Source of the DNA: Dokdonella sp.
GTDB taxonomy: Bacteria > Pseudomonadota > Gammaproteobacteria > Xanthomonadales > Rhodanobacteraceae
DNA: 64,000 nt
Reading direction: 5' to 3'
NCBI RefSeq assembly: GCF_019634845.1
Contig: NZ_JAHCAQ010000003.1
Span: 1 to 64,000 of the forward strand
A program made the translations under genes and the position numbers. Below, one piece after another: positions 41,086 to 50,136 of the stretch (the first letter of the stretch is position 1; the number at the start of each line of letters is the position of its first letter). The notes beneath the pieces are model-generated. The model searched no databases. It saw only the letters and a program-made list of their open reading frames with translations, and was not told the origin of the DNA.

Positions 41086-41333
41086 ATCCGGCCTGACGCC
41101 AGTGCCGTTCGCATGCGCCGCCGTGCCCGGCGATGGTAGGCTAGCGGTCTGCGTGACGGGCGCTCCCGCGGGTGGCCAGGCACGGCGCGGTCCGCAGCGT
41201 GGTGGGCTCCCGGCGCGTGTTTCGTTGCCGACCCTTGAACCATCGCACAACCGGCCTCGCGCGTGACGCTTTCCGCTACCAGCGCGCAGGCCATGCAGGC
41301 TTCCAGTCCGCCCAATTGGAGACACACCCAGTG

Positions 41334-41759
41334 ATGCGCAGCATTTTCCCGATCCGCGGCCTGACCCGCGCCGCCGCGCTGGCGATCGTGCTGGCCTTGA
41401 TGGCCGCATGCCACCGCAATGCCAATGTCATGCCGACCGCCGTGCAGGCCGCCAACATCCCCGCGAGCTTCGACGTGACGCTGCTCGCCGACAAGGATGG
41501 CCAGTTCGACTTCGACGGCGCTCCGCTGACGCCCGAGGACCTGCGCGGCGCGTTCCGCTACCGGCTCGAAGAACACCTGCCGCTGTCGACCGTGCTGCTC
41601 AAGCGCGGCGAGAAGCAGAAGATCAAGAAGGAACACATCGCCACGCTGGCGCGCATCGCGCTGGAGATGAAGTTCAAGGCGTTCATGCTCGAACACGACG
41701 GCGCGATCTCCGAGCTCGTCGCAACCGGCAAGAATGCCGACGCCGCGGCTTCGGACTGA
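41334..41759 (+). CDS. Lipoprotein with ExbD/TolR-like periplasmic domain
   Basis: A 141-residue protein. A hydrophobic N-terminus (GLTRAAALAIVLALMAACHR) ends in a lipobox-like AAC. The mature part reads FDVTLLADKDGQFDFDGAPL, TPEDLRGAFRYRLEE and LARIALEMKFKAF, which resembles the ExbD/TolR periplasmic fold (a strand with a DGxFxxDG turn, then a helix). No exbB partner lies nearby. The function is unknown and the fold likeness is my reading. It starts a run of three same-strand exported proteins. Confidence 0.6.
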   Translation: MRSIFPIRGLTRAAALAIVLALMAACHRNANVMPTAVQAANIPASFDVTLLADKDGQFDFDGAPLTPEDLRGAFRYRLEEHLPLSTVLLKRGEKQKIKKEHIATLARIALEMKFKAFMLEHDGAISELVATGKNADAAASD

Positions 41760-41792
41760 CCGATTCCGCACAACAGCTACCAGGAGCAGATC

Positions 41793-42182
41793 GTGAACAA
41801 GATCATCGTTGGACTTGCGGCGCTGGCGCTGGCCTTCGCCGGTGGCGTGGCCAGTGCCCGTTCGGACATCAAGGACGGCAACGCCATGGTGAAGCCCGAG
41901 AAGAATGCGCGCTATTCGATCGACGGCGCGACGATGGGCAAGGCCGAGCTGTACGGTTACATCGGCGACCTGCGCGACACCGACCACATCACCGGCATCG
42001 TGCTCAAGAAGGGTGGCGACGACGAACAGCGCCACATCATCGCCACGATCGCCAAGACGCTGGGCCTGAAGTCCTATGAGCAGGACGGCCGCGAGCTGCG
42101 CGAGTTGCCGCAGCCCGAAACGGCGCCCCCGGCACCGGCCGTCGATGCCGCGCCGGCGACCGACAGCGAGACCGGACACTGA
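41793..42182 (+). CDS. Small exported protein of unknown function
   Basis: A 129-residue protein with a clear signal peptide (MNKIIVGLAALALAFAGGVA, cut near ASA-R) and a Pro/Ala-rich tail (PQPETAPPAPAVDAAPATD). I do not recognise the middle (GKAELYGYIGDLRDTDHITG, LKKGGDDEQRHIIATIAKTL). The ribosome-binding site AGGAG lies 8 bp upstream. It lies 33 bp after the ExbD-like lipoprotein gene, so they are probably co-transcribed. Confidence 0.6.
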   Translation: MNKIIVGLAALALAFAGGVASARSDIKDGNAMVKPEKNARYSIDGATMGKAELYGYIGDLRDTDHITGIVLKKGGDDEQRHIIATIAKTLGLKSYEQDGRELRELPQPETAPPAPAVDAAPATDSETGH

Positions 42183-42244
42183 AGACGAGTTGCTGCCGCG
42201 CGCGCATCGTGCCGCCGCAGTCGCGGCGGCACCGCGCGCGGGTG

Positions 42245-42916
42245 ATGATGGCGGCATGGGCGCTCGCGATGGCGTGTACCGCGTGGACCACCGTCGCCGC
42301 CGCAGGACCGATCGGGTTCGTCGGTGAAACCTTCCACGACTGGAAGGAGCGCCTGTTCGGCAAGGGTCATCGCGTGGCCGAAGTGGTCGACGCTGCGCCG
42401 AGCGGCCCGATCGTGCTCACGCCGGGCCAGCCGCTGCGCGTGCGCATCGACGCCAGAGCGCCGCAGCGCGAATTTGCCAAGGGCAGCAGTCACTATCGCG
42501 AGATCGTGTTGCCGCAGACGCTGGCCCACGCCTCGTTGCGCCTGCAGGTGGTGACCCAGCGCCAGCACGGGATCGGCAACACCGTGCTCAAGCCGTTGCT
42601 GTACGTGCACGGCGAGGGCGATACGTTGCGCGACCCGGTGGCGGTCAAGCCGCTGCATCTGGACATCCGCCCGTTCCGCAAGTCGCGCTTGCTCGGTTGC
42701 GTGCGACTGGACGACGTGCGGCGCTTCATCCTTGCCGCCGATGCCGGCGCCATCGGCAAATCCTACGAAGCCGAGGTGCGCGATGCGGTCAAGGCGCCGA
42801 CCGCCAGCGGCTTCTACTACACGACCGACACGATCAAGGCGCGCCTGCCGTATGCGGGCACCGGCACCGTGATCCTCGACATCAGCGCCGAAGACTCCAG
42901 CAAACCGGCTTGCTGA
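42245..42916 (+). CDS. Exported protein of unknown function
   Basis: A 223-residue protein with a signal peptide (MMAAWALAMACTAWTTVAAA). The mature part is beta-rich (LTPGQPLRVRIDARAP, YREIVLPQTLAHASLRLQVV, LDIRPFRKSRLLGCVRLDDV) and ends KPAC. I do not recognise the family. The start is the ATG at 42245; a longer frame from 42209 adds a basic stretch before the signal and is less likely. It follows the previous exported protein by 62 bp. Confidence 0.55.
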   Translation: MMAAWALAMACTAWTTVAAAGPIGFVGETFHDWKERLFGKGHRVAEVVDAAPSGPIVLTPGQPLRVRIDARAPQREFAKGSSHYREIVLPQTLAHASLRLQVVTQRQHGIGNTVLKPLLYVHGEGDTLRDPVAVKPLHLDIRPFRKSRLLGCVRLDDVRRFILAADAGAIGKSYEAEVRDAVKAPTASGFYYTTDTIKARLPYAGTGTVILDISAEDSSKPAC

Positions 42917-42971
42917 CGCGCAGCGCTGCCGCGGCGGCGGGGTCGGCGGCCAGGCGCGCCGACGCATCCGC

Positions 42972-45479
42972 TCACGGCAGTGCGTCGAGCGCCGCGCGCA
43001 GGGCCCGGTCCAGCCGCAGGTCGAGCGCAGGCACGGCCGGAGCAAGCCCGCTCCAGCGTTCGAGCAGGCCCGTCAGCTCGTGCGCGGCATCGCTCGGCGC
43101 GCGGCCGCCCATGCGGGCCGACAGGCGCTCGACCTGGCGCGCCCGGCGGCGTTCCTGGTCCTCGGCCGGTGAATCGATGCCGGCGAGCGCTTCGAGCTCG
43201 ACCATTACGTCGCGGTGTGCATCCGTGGCCTCGGCCGCGCGCGACTGGCCTGCCAGCGCCTGCTCGAACCGTTGCGTCAGCGCGATGCTTGCGATGTCGC
43301 TGGCGGCGACCTGCGGCCACTGCGTGCGGGCGTCGTCACCCGTGCCGGTTTCGGCGTTGCGGCACAACCGATAGCGCTCCTGCCAGGTGAGGAAACGGGC
43401 CTGGCGCCGCGCGCGCTCGCGCGCGTGCGCTCGGTCACGCAGGCGAGCCTGTGCCGCGGCATGGCGTTGGCGCAGGCCGGCATCGTCCACACGCAGCGCG
43501 TTCCACGCGGTCTCGATGCGCGTCACGGCGCCGCGCTCGGGTTCGGCCTCGGTGCTGGCGATGGCCTCGAGTTCGGCGCACAGCGCGAGCGCCTGGTTGC
43601 GGGCCTCGTCCTCACGCTGGCTGCGTTCGGCACGCTGCGCATCGAGTTGGCCAAACACGCGATCGAGGGCGCTGCGGAACTCCTGCCATTGGGCCTGGTC
43701 GCGTGCGCGCTTGCCGTTGCCGGCCTCGCGCCAGCGCGCCTGCAGGTCGCGTGCGCTGGCGGCAGCGCCGCGCGGCAGCTCGCCGGCCAAAGCCTGGGCC
43801 TGGGCGATGAGCCCGCTCTTGAGCGCGGCCACGGCGTCGTCGCGCCGCGCGATCTGCGCATCGAGCGTACGCAGCGCGTCCTTGAGCGATTGCGCCAGCC
43901 CCTTGCGCTCGCGCGGCTCGATGCGGTCGAGATCGCGCAGTGCGTCGGCACTGGCCTGGCGCAGCGTGCGCACGAGTGCCGGGTCGGTGGCGTCGGTTGG
44001 CAGCGCGGCAATCCGGGCGAGCAGGGCGGCGACCTGCGCCGCATGCCCTTCGCGCAGTTCCTGGCGCTTGCGGAAGTAGCCGCGGGCCGGTTCCAGCGCG
44101 GCGCGGCAGGCACCGTGGAAGCGCCGCGCGAGCCCGCCCACGCGCGCACTGCCGCCTTCGACCTTGTCGAGCAGTTGCCACTCGCGCTGCGCATCGCGGA
44201 CCTTGGCGGCGACCGCATCGGGATGCAGGCCGGCAGCCGGCAGCGCCTCGAGGTCCTCGCACAGCTGGCGCCGGCGCTGGTTGTCGGCCCAGTGCTGCCA
44301 GCGAGCGAGTTCGGCGTAGCGCTCCTGGGTGGCGGCCAGCGCCTGTTGCAGCGCGCCGGGCAGGGCGCCTTCGATCTGTTCGCGCAGGGCGTCGGTGCGC
44401 GCCTTGGCCTGGTGCGCCTGCGCGGCGGCACCCGCATCGAGCGCCTGCGCGCAGTCGCGCTGGGCCTGCTGCAGATCATGCAGCAGCGCCCGCTGGTGTT
44501 GCTGACGTTCGCGCTGTGCGGCCTGTGCTTCATCGAGCGAGGCCGCGAAGCGTGCCTGGGCAATCAGGTTGGCACTGAGGTCGGCGGCGGCCGCGTCGTC
44601 CGCGCTCGCCTCGCTGTCGGCAGCGGGCGCCGCCACGGTGGCTGCGCTGGCAGTGTCGGCACCACCGGCAACGGCGGGCGCGCTGCTGGCCGCTGCGGGC
44701 GGTCGCGGCGCGCGGGCGGCTGCGATGAGTTCGAGCGCGGTGGCAAAGCGCGTGCGCAGCGACGCCGGGGCGAGCGCTTCGACCGCACGCCACTGCGCGA
44801 TCAGTTCGGCCTCGAGCGTGGCGGCTGACGGCACGCGCAGGCTCTGTTCGATCTGTTCGCACAGCTTGCGTGCGCGCTGTTCGACGGCCGCATCTTGGCC
44901 GCTGGCGATGCGCAGCGCCTCGATCCGTTCGCGCGCGCGACGGCTCACCGCCTTGTCGGACTTGCGCGCGCGTTCGGCCAGGCGTTCGAGCTGTTTCTCG
45001 TCGTCGATCCGCTCGACCAGTGCGAGGCGGATCGCGGGATCGGGATCCTCCAGCGCGCGAGTCAGCAGCAGGCTCGGCTTGTCGATGCGCGCGAGCGCGG
45101 CCTGGCGCAATGGTGCTTCGGTGGCCCGGTTGGCGACGTGCTCGTCCAGTTCGGGGTCTTCTTGCGCGCGCAACAGGCGCAGCCGCTCGGCCACGCTCGG
45201 TGCCTTGGCATGGCGGCCGGCGAGCAGGTCCAGCCACAGGCTGCGCGCCTGCTTGCGCACCTCGGCGTCGGCGTCGTCGTGCGCCATGCGTTGCGCCATG
45301 GCCGGGTCGGCCAGGCGCTGCAGGGCGGCCAGGCGCACCTGCGCGTCGTCGTCCTCGCGGGCGAAGCGGGCGAGCTCGGCGATGAGTTCGGGGGTCTGGT
45401 CGCGTGCTACCGCGTCGCGCCGCTCGCTCGCGTTGCGTGATTGCCAGCGGGGCTTGTTGAACAGGGCGGTCAGTTTCAT
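42972..45479 (-). CDS. DUF349-repeat protein
   Basis: An 835-residue, very Ala/Arg-rich, helical protein with several DUF349-type segments: WQLLDKVEGGSARVGGLARR, FHGACRAALEPARGYFRKRQ and RWREAGNGKRARDQAQWQEF. The N-terminal about 200 residues look like HEAT-type repeats (EDDDAQVRLAALQRLADP). Such proteins are known in Xanthomonads and other Proteobacteria, with an unknown, perhaps RNA-related, role. The ATG at 45477-45479 gives MKLTALFNKPRWQSRNASER, a credible start. Confidence 0.8.
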   Translation of the reverse strand: MKLTALFNKPRWQSRNASERRDAVARDQTPELIAELARFAREDDDAQVRLAALQRLADPAMAQRMAHDDADAEVRKQARSLWLDLLAGRHAKAPSVAERLRLLRAQEDPELDEHVANRATEAPLRQAALARIDKPSLLLTRALEDPDPAIRLALVERIDDEKQLERLAERARKSDKAVSRRARERIEALRIASGQDAAVEQRARKLCEQIEQSLRVPSAATLEAELIAQWRAVEALAPASLRTRFATALELIAAARAPRPPAAASSAPAVAGGADTASAATVAAPAADSEASADDAAAADLSANLIAQARFAASLDEAQAAQRERQQHQRALLHDLQQAQRDCAQALDAGAAAQAHQAKARTDALREQIEGALPGALQQALAATQERYAELARWQHWADNQRRRQLCEDLEALPAAGLHPDAVAAKVRDAQREWQLLDKVEGGSARVGGLARRFHGACRAALEPARGYFRKRQELREGHAAQVAALLARIAALPTDATDPALVRTLRQASADALRDLDRIEPRERKGLAQSLKDALRTLDAQIARRDDAVAALKSGLIAQAQALAGELPRGAAASARDLQARWREAGNGKRARDQAQWQEFRSALDRVFGQLDAQRAERSQREDEARNQALALCAELEAIASTEAEPERGAVTRIETAWNALRVDDAGLRQRHAAAQARLRDRAHARERARRQARFLTWQERYRLCRNAETGTGDDARTQWPQVAASDIASIALTQRFEQALAGQSRAAEATDAHRDVMVELEALAGIDSPAEDQERRRARQVERLSARMGGRAPSDAAHELTGLLERWSGLAPAVPALDLRLDRALRAALDALP

Positions 45480-45534
45480 GGCGATACGCAGGGTCGTTGG
45501 CCGGAGCAGCCCTTCGCGGGCCGGACGGCGCGGC

Positions 45535-46764
45535 TCAGAACAGGGTACGGATGATGTGGATGCCGGCGGTGTATTCGCCCAGCACGGTGCCGAGCGTGAC
45601 GAACATGAAATTGAGCAGGGTGCGTGCGATGCGGTTCTTCCACCAGCCGCTCCAGTGGGCGACGTCGTCGCGCAAGGCGTCGAAATCGGCGACCCGCGGC
45701 TTGCGCAGCCAGGCCTCGACGCCGGCACTGATCGCCGACGCCGGGATGCCGGGCCGGAACGGTTTGAGCGGGGCGGCGATGAATGCCGCCAGCACGCTCA
45801 GCGGGTGGGCCGCGGCCGCGATCGCGCCGAGCGCGGCGAAGCCGCCCGTGAACAGCACCCAGGCGAGCAGGGCGTCGGTGCCGGCGCGGGCGCCGCGCGT
45901 GAACGCAAAGCCGATCGCGCCGGCGATGACGATGAAGACGATGGCGGCGAGCACCTTCGGCCAACGCGAGGGCGGCGGCGTGGTCGCCAGGCGCTCGATC
46001 AGCGGCTGCGGCGCATCGCGCTGTGCGAGCAGTTCGTGCTCGATGCCGCGCAGATGGCCAGCGCCGATCACGACGAGCACCTTGCGCGGGCTGCCGTCGC
46101 CGGCGTGCCGGCGCAACTGCGCGGTCATGAAGCGGTCACGCTCGGCGATCAGCGCCTCGTACAGGGGCGGCGATTCGCGCGCGAATTCGTTGAACATGCT
46201 GCCGAGCAGGTCGCCCTGCTTGAGCTTCTCGATTTCGTCCTCGCTCACCTCTTCGCGCGTGAGCAGACTCGCGCCGAGTCCGCCGACGATGGCCATGCGG
46301 TCGAGGAAACCGACCGCACGATGGGCGCGCTTGAGCGTGGTGCCGATCTCGCGGTCGATCAGCCACAGCGGCAGGCCGCGTTGCTCGGCGCCGTCGATGG
46401 CCGCCTTCATCTCGGCCCCCGGCTCGATGTGGAACTGTTCGGCGAGGCGGCGCTGGAAGGCCGACAGTGCGAGATTGGCGGCGACCAGCCCGACCTTGCG
46501 CTGCCGGATCACCTGGAACAGGTCGAGATTGCGGAATGCCTCGGGGTTGCGGATCGACTGGTAGCGCGCCTGGCACAGCTCGACCGCGACCGCGTCGAAC
46601 GATTCGCGCGTCAGCATCTCGCGCACCGCATCGGCGCTCGCGCGCGAGACATGCGCGGTACCGAGCAGGACATATTCCACGCCATCGCGCTGGACGCGCG
46701 CCAGCGGCTGCGCGGCCAGCACGTCGTCGGTCCCGGTGGCCACTTCGGCGGCGGTGTCGGTCAT
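45535..46764 (-). CDS. TraB/PrgY-family membrane protein
   Basis: A 409-residue protein of the TraB (GumN/PrgY-like) family. The N-terminal domain has VEYVLLGTAHVSRASADAV and DAVAVELCQARYQSI, then PRKVLVVIGAGHLRGIEHEL. The C-terminal third has three to four transmembrane segments (VLAAIVFIVIAGAIGFAF, LLAWVLFTGGFAALGAIA). Family members are proposed to be peptidase-like proteins that handle or sequester signal peptides. It starts 1 bp after the aguB stop codon (TGA-C-ATG), so it is coupled to it. Confidence 0.88.
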   Translation of the reverse strand: MTDTAAEVATGTDDVLAAQPLARVQRDGVEYVLLGTAHVSRASADAVREMLTRESFDAVAVELCQARYQSIRNPEAFRNLDLFQVIRQRKVGLVAANLALSAFQRRLAEQFHIEPGAEMKAAIDGAEQRGLPLWLIDREIGTTLKRAHRAVGFLDRMAIVGGLGASLLTREEVSEDEIEKLKQGDLLGSMFNEFARESPPLYEALIAERDRFMTAQLRRHAGDGSPRKVLVVIGAGHLRGIEHELLAQRDAPQPLIERLATTPPPSRWPKVLAAIVFIVIAGAIGFAFTRGARAGTDALLAWVLFTGGFAALGAIAAAAHPLSVLAAFIAAPLKPFRPGIPASAISAGVEAWLRKPRVADFDALRDDVAHWSGWWKNRIARTLLNFMFVTLGTVLGEYTAGIHIIRTLF

Positions 46765-46765
46765 G

Positions 46766-47656
46766 TCAGTCGCGGTAGCGGCGTGTGAGGTCGGCATAGG
46801 CGTCGATGCGGCGATCGCGCAGGAACGGCCAGATGCGGCGCACGTCCTCGCTGCGCGCCAGATCGATCTCGACCAGCAGCAGTTCGGCAGCCTCGCTGCC
46901 GGCGCGGGCGAGGAATTCACCCTGCGGCCCGGCCACGAAACTCGTGCCCCAGAACGCGATGCCGCGTCCGCCGTCGGGTGCGGCCTCGAAGCCGGTGCGA
47001 TTGCAGACCAGCACGGGCAGGCCGTTGGCGACCGCGTGGCCGCGCTGCACCGTGATCCAGGCGTCGCGCTGGCGCTCGCGCTCGGCAGCGGTGTCGGCCG
47101 GATCCCAACCGATCGCGGTCGGGTAGAGCAGGATGTCGGCGCCGGCCAGCGCCATCAGGCGCGCCGCTTCCGGATACCACTGGTCCCAGCACACGAGCAC
47201 GCCGAGCTTGCCGAGCGAGGTTGCGATCGGCTCGAAGCCGAGGTCGCCAGGCGTGAAGTAGAACTTCTCGTAAAACGCCGGGTCGTCGGGAATGTGCATC
47301 TTGCGATAGCGGCCGGCGATCTGCGCGGAGCGGTCGAACACGACCGCGGTGTTGTGGTAGAGGCCGGCCGCGCGCCGCTCGAACAGCGAGGCGACGACGA
47401 CGAGCTTGAGTTCGTCGGCCAGCGCGCCAAGGCGCTGCGTGCTCGGCCCGGGGATCGGCTCGGCACGGTCGAACTCGGCCACACTCTCCTGCTGGCAGAA
47501 ATAGGGGCCGTTGTGCAGCTCCTGCAGCAGCACGAGCTCGGCGCCGGCGGCCGCGGCGCGGCGCAGGCCGGCTTCGATCGCGTCGAGGTTGGCCTCGCGA
47601 CTGCCGCGGTCGATTTCCTGCAGCAGCGCGGCCTTGAGTGTGTGTGCCATCGCCAT
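46766..47656 (-). CDS. aguB: N-carbamoylputrescine amidase
   Basis: A 296-residue nitrilase-fold amidase making putrescine, CO2 and ammonia from N-carbamoylputrescine. The catalytic triad is visible: Glu in LVLLQELHNGPYFCQQ, Lys in GRYRKMHIPDDPAFYE, Cys in VLVCWDQWYPEAARLMA. Start codons at 47656 and 47650 are both possible. It works with aguA, which lies 57 bp upstream on the same strand. Confidence 0.94.
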   Translation of the reverse strand: MAMAHTLKAALLQEIDRGSREANLDAIEAGLRRAAAAGAELVLLQELHNGPYFCQQESVAEFDRAEPIPGPSTQRLGALADELKLVVVASLFERRAAGLYHNTAVVFDRSAQIAGRYRKMHIPDDPAFYEKFYFTPGDLGFEPIATSLGKLGVLVCWDQWYPEAARLMALAGADILLYPTAIGWDPADTAAERERQRDAWITVQRGHAVANGLPVLVCNRTGFEAAPDGGRGIAFWGTSFVAGPQGEFLARAGSEAAELLLVEIDLARSEDVRRIWPFLRDRRIDAYADLTRRYRD

Positions 47657-47713
47657 CGGGTCCAGCAACAAGACAATCGTCGATGGTAGCGCGAATCGCC
47701 GCCGCGCAGGCTG

Positions 47714-48754
47714 CTAGGCCGCCAGCGTGCCGGCTGGCAACTGCATGGTCAGGCAGTGGACGCTGCCGTTCTGCCAGATGAGCTCGCGCGCATCGACGGC
47801 AACGACCTCGCGCCCCGGATGCGCGGCGGCCACCACGGCCTGCGCGGCGGCATCGGCAGCATCGGCGTAGGCCGGCATGATGACGCCGCCGTTGACGATG
47901 AGGTAGTTGGCATAGGACGCCGCCAGGCGCCGTTCCCCGTCGTGGATCGGGCGCGGCCACGGCAGTGCATGCAGGCGATAGGGGTGCCCCGCCGGCGTGC
48001 GCAGCGCCGCCAGTTCGGCGTGCATGCGCGCCAGCTCGGCGTGGTGGATGTCGCCCGCATCGTCGCAGGACTGGAACACGATCGCATCGTCCGGCGCGAA
48101 GCGGGCGAGGGTATCGATGTGGGCGTCGGTGTCATCGCCCTGCAGATAGCCGTGTTCGAGCCACAGCACGCGCTCGGCATGGAAGGCGTCACACAGCGTG
48201 CGGTCGAGCTGTGCGCGCGACAGATCAGGATGCCGTTGCGCAAGACAGCGCAGCGTGGTCAGCAGGCTGCCGCGACCGTCGGATTCGATTGCGCCCCCTT
48301 CGAGCGCCCAGTCGATGCGACGATGGCGCGTGCCGCCGGCGAACAGGCCAGCGGCGATGAGCCGGCCGACCAGCGCGTCATCACGGTCGGCGCCGTACTT
48401 GCCGCCCCAGCCCGTGAAACGGAAGTCGAGCAGCTCGCGTGCGCCGTCGGCGACCAGCGTGAGCGGCCCCGAATCGCGCAACCAGGTGTCGTCATAGGGC
48501 GCCAGTACCCAGCGCAGGCGCTGCGGCGCCACGCCGGCCGCGGTCAGCCGCTGGCTGGCACGCGCCTGCACCTCGGCATCGGCCACGCACAGCACCACGG
48601 GTTCGAAGCGCGCAATGGCGGCTGCGAGCGCGGTGTAGGCGGTTTCGATGCGCGACAGGCGCGGGCCCCAGTCGGTGGCGGCATGGGGCCAGGCAATGAC
48701 GACCGCTGCCTGCGCTTCCCACTCCGCAGGCAGGCGCCAGGACTGCGCGGTCAT
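47714..48754 (-). CDS. aguA: Agmatine deiminase
   Basis: A 346-residue guanidine-modifying enzyme converting agmatine to N-carbamoylputrescine. Typical text includes MTAQSWRLPAEWEAQAAVVI, YDDTWLRDSGPLTLV, ALEGGAIESDGRGSLLTT, LEHGYLQGDDTDAHIDTLAR and the catalytic Cys in NGSVHCLTMQLP near the end. The ATG overlaps the stop of the upstream exported protein gene. With aguB it forms the agmatine-to-putrescine route. Confidence 0.95.
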   Translation of the reverse strand: MTAQSWRLPAEWEAQAAVVIAWPHAATDWGPRLSRIETAYTALAAAIARFEPVVLCVADAEVQARASQRLTAAGVAPQRLRWVLAPYDDTWLRDSGPLTLVADGARELLDFRFTGWGGKYGADRDDALVGRLIAAGLFAGGTRHRRIDWALEGGAIESDGRGSLLTTLRCLAQRHPDLSRAQLDRTLCDAFHAERVLWLEHGYLQGDDTDAHIDTLARFAPDDAIVFQSCDDAGDIHHAELARMHAELAALRTPAGHPYRLHALPWPRPIHDGERRLAASYANYLIVNGGVIMPAYADAADAAAQAVVAAAHPGREVVAVDARELIWQNGSVHCLTMQLPAGTLAA

Positions 48755-49122
48755 CAGGACGTCGGGTTGGCCGCGTCGACCACGGTGTGGATCACGTGGT
48801 TGCGTTCGAAGTACACGGTGTAGCCCGCATAGCGCCAACGGTTGATCGTCGGGTGCCTCGGCGCATCGCCGCCGGCTGCCGGCAGCTTGTCGACCGGTGC
48901 GCCGAAGCGGCGTTCGACCTGGGCCATGCTCATGCCGCGCGTGGGCACGCTGCTGCCGGTGTCGGCTGGCGCACGATGGTGGCGCGCACGGGCCGGCTTT
49001 TTCGCAGCCGGCGCCGCCTTGACCGTGTCAGTGGCGACGGCGGCGTCCTGTGCCTGCGCCAGCGGCATCGCCAGCGCGCCGACGAGGAGTGGCAGCGTCA
49101 TCAGAATGGACTTGCGGATCAT
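48754..49122 (-). CDS. Exported SmpA/OmlA-like small protein
   Basis: A 122-residue protein with a signal peptide (MIRKSILMTLPLLVGALAMP, cut near AQA-Q), a Lys/Ala-rich linker, and a C-terminal RGMSMAQVERRFGAPVDKLP and INRWRYAGYTVYFERNHVIH segment that resembles the BamE/SmpA fold. Its stop overlaps the aguA start codon (ATGA). Function unknown. Confidence 0.75.
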   Translation of the reverse strand: MIRKSILMTLPLLVGALAMPLAQAQDAAVATDTVKAAPAAKKPARARHHRAPADTGSSVPTRGMSMAQVERRFGAPVDKLPAAGGDAPRHPTINRWRYAGYTVYFERNHVIHTVVDAANPTS

Positions 49123-49246
49123 GCTTCAACTCCTTGTCAATCAAGGGAAAGCCTCGGACCACGGGCCTTGCGCTTTGTAGCAGAAGCGGCCGCCGGATTC
49201 CATCGTCCCGCGCAAGGAATGCGGCGAACGGCACGCTTCGGGCAGC

Positions 49247-49271
49247 AAAAAGGGCCGCATGCGGCCCTTTT
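49247..49271. terminator. Bidirectional rho-independent terminator
   Basis: An 11-bp perfect stem (AAAAGGGCCGC paired with GCGGCCCTTTT) with a 2-nt turn and T runs on both strands. It lies just downstream of the minus-strand rpmJ gene. Confidence 0.8.
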
Positions 49272-49295
49272 GCGTGAACCCGTGACACCAGGCGC

Positions 49296-49421
49296 TCAGC
49301 GCTGGCGCGCCTTGAACCGCGGGTTGCTCTTGCAGATCACAAACACCTTGCCACGGCGGCGCACGACCTTGCAGTCGCGATGGCGGCTCTTGGCAGACTT
49401 GAGGGACGACAGCACTTTCAT
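49296..49421 (-). CDS. rpmJ: Ribosomal protein bL36, zinc-free form
   Basis: A 41-residue ribosomal protein: [20 protein letters not shown], then [20 protein letters not shown], and a final Arg. It matches the bL36 B-type form (like YkgO), which has only two of the four zinc-binding cysteines. It is too short for most ORF lists. The ATG at 49419-49421 has CGTCCC upstream, a weak site, and the terminator at 49247-49271 lies downstream. Confidence 0.92.
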   Translation of the reverse strand: MKVLSSLKSAKSRHRDCKVVRRRGKVFVICKSNPRFKARQR

Positions 49422-49683
49422 GGGACGCCTCGCAACGCAATACGGAACGGGAAACGCGGGATTCTACTTGAATATGCTCGGAAAATGGAAGCCCCGCGCG
49501 CACGGGTGTGGGTGGCCGGCACGCTGTCGGCGATTTCCTACAAACGATCACGGCGGATGACGATGGCTTGGCGGTTGCCGCGCGCCGAGCATGACCTGGC
49601 ACGGTGGCTGCTGGCGCGGCCCGTGTGGACTGGGCTGTGGCGGCAGCGATCGCCAGGCCAGTCGCAGGCGCCAGTCAGCGGGA

Positions 49684-49947
49684 ATGACCATGGACAGCGA
49701 ACGATCATTGAACGAGGTCATGGCGGCGCTGCGCCGCCTGCAGGCGACACGCGCCAGTTGCACCGCGATCAGGCCGGTGTATGCGAAGCTCAGCGCCGAA
49801 GAGCTGGCGCAGCGCGCGCGCATCATCGACACCGTGGTGCGCACGCGCAATCTGCTGCACTCGTTGCAGACGCGCGACGACGAGCTCGAGGGCACGGTCT
49901 CGGCGGCGGCGCTGCGGCGGGCCGAGGCGGCGCTGCGCTGTTGGTGA
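49684..49947 (+). CDS. Small hypothetical protein
   Basis: An 87-residue predicted helical protein (MTMDSERSLNEVMAALRRLQ, LSAEELAQRARIIDTVVRTR, DDELEGTVSAAALRRAEAAL). I do not recognise it. Helical periodicity and codon use look coding, and a second ATG lies two codons in. It is isolated between divergent genes, so it may be a real small gene or chance. Confidence 0.35.
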   Translation: MTMDSERSLNEVMAALRRLQATRASCTAIRPVYAKLSAEELAQRARIIDTVVRTRNLLHSLQTRDDELEGTVSAAALRRAEAALRCW

Positions 49948-50136
49948 CTACCCTGTATGCGCCTAAAAGATGGCGTATGTATATTATGTCAAATACGATC
50001 AGCCGCCCAACGCTTGGCGATCGTTACCCCGATGGTTCGCCGCGGCCGGTACCCCGGGTCGACGACCCTCGCCCAGCGTCGTCGCCGGCATCACCTTGGC
50101 GCGGGCGCAACGTGCCCGCGGCGCGCCGCTGAACGC

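Noticed and set aside
49948..50136. A gene or promoter in the AT-richer stretch near 49965-50020
   Set aside because: Frames here are short or shadows of mgtA, and no consensus promoter with a target gene could be assigned.
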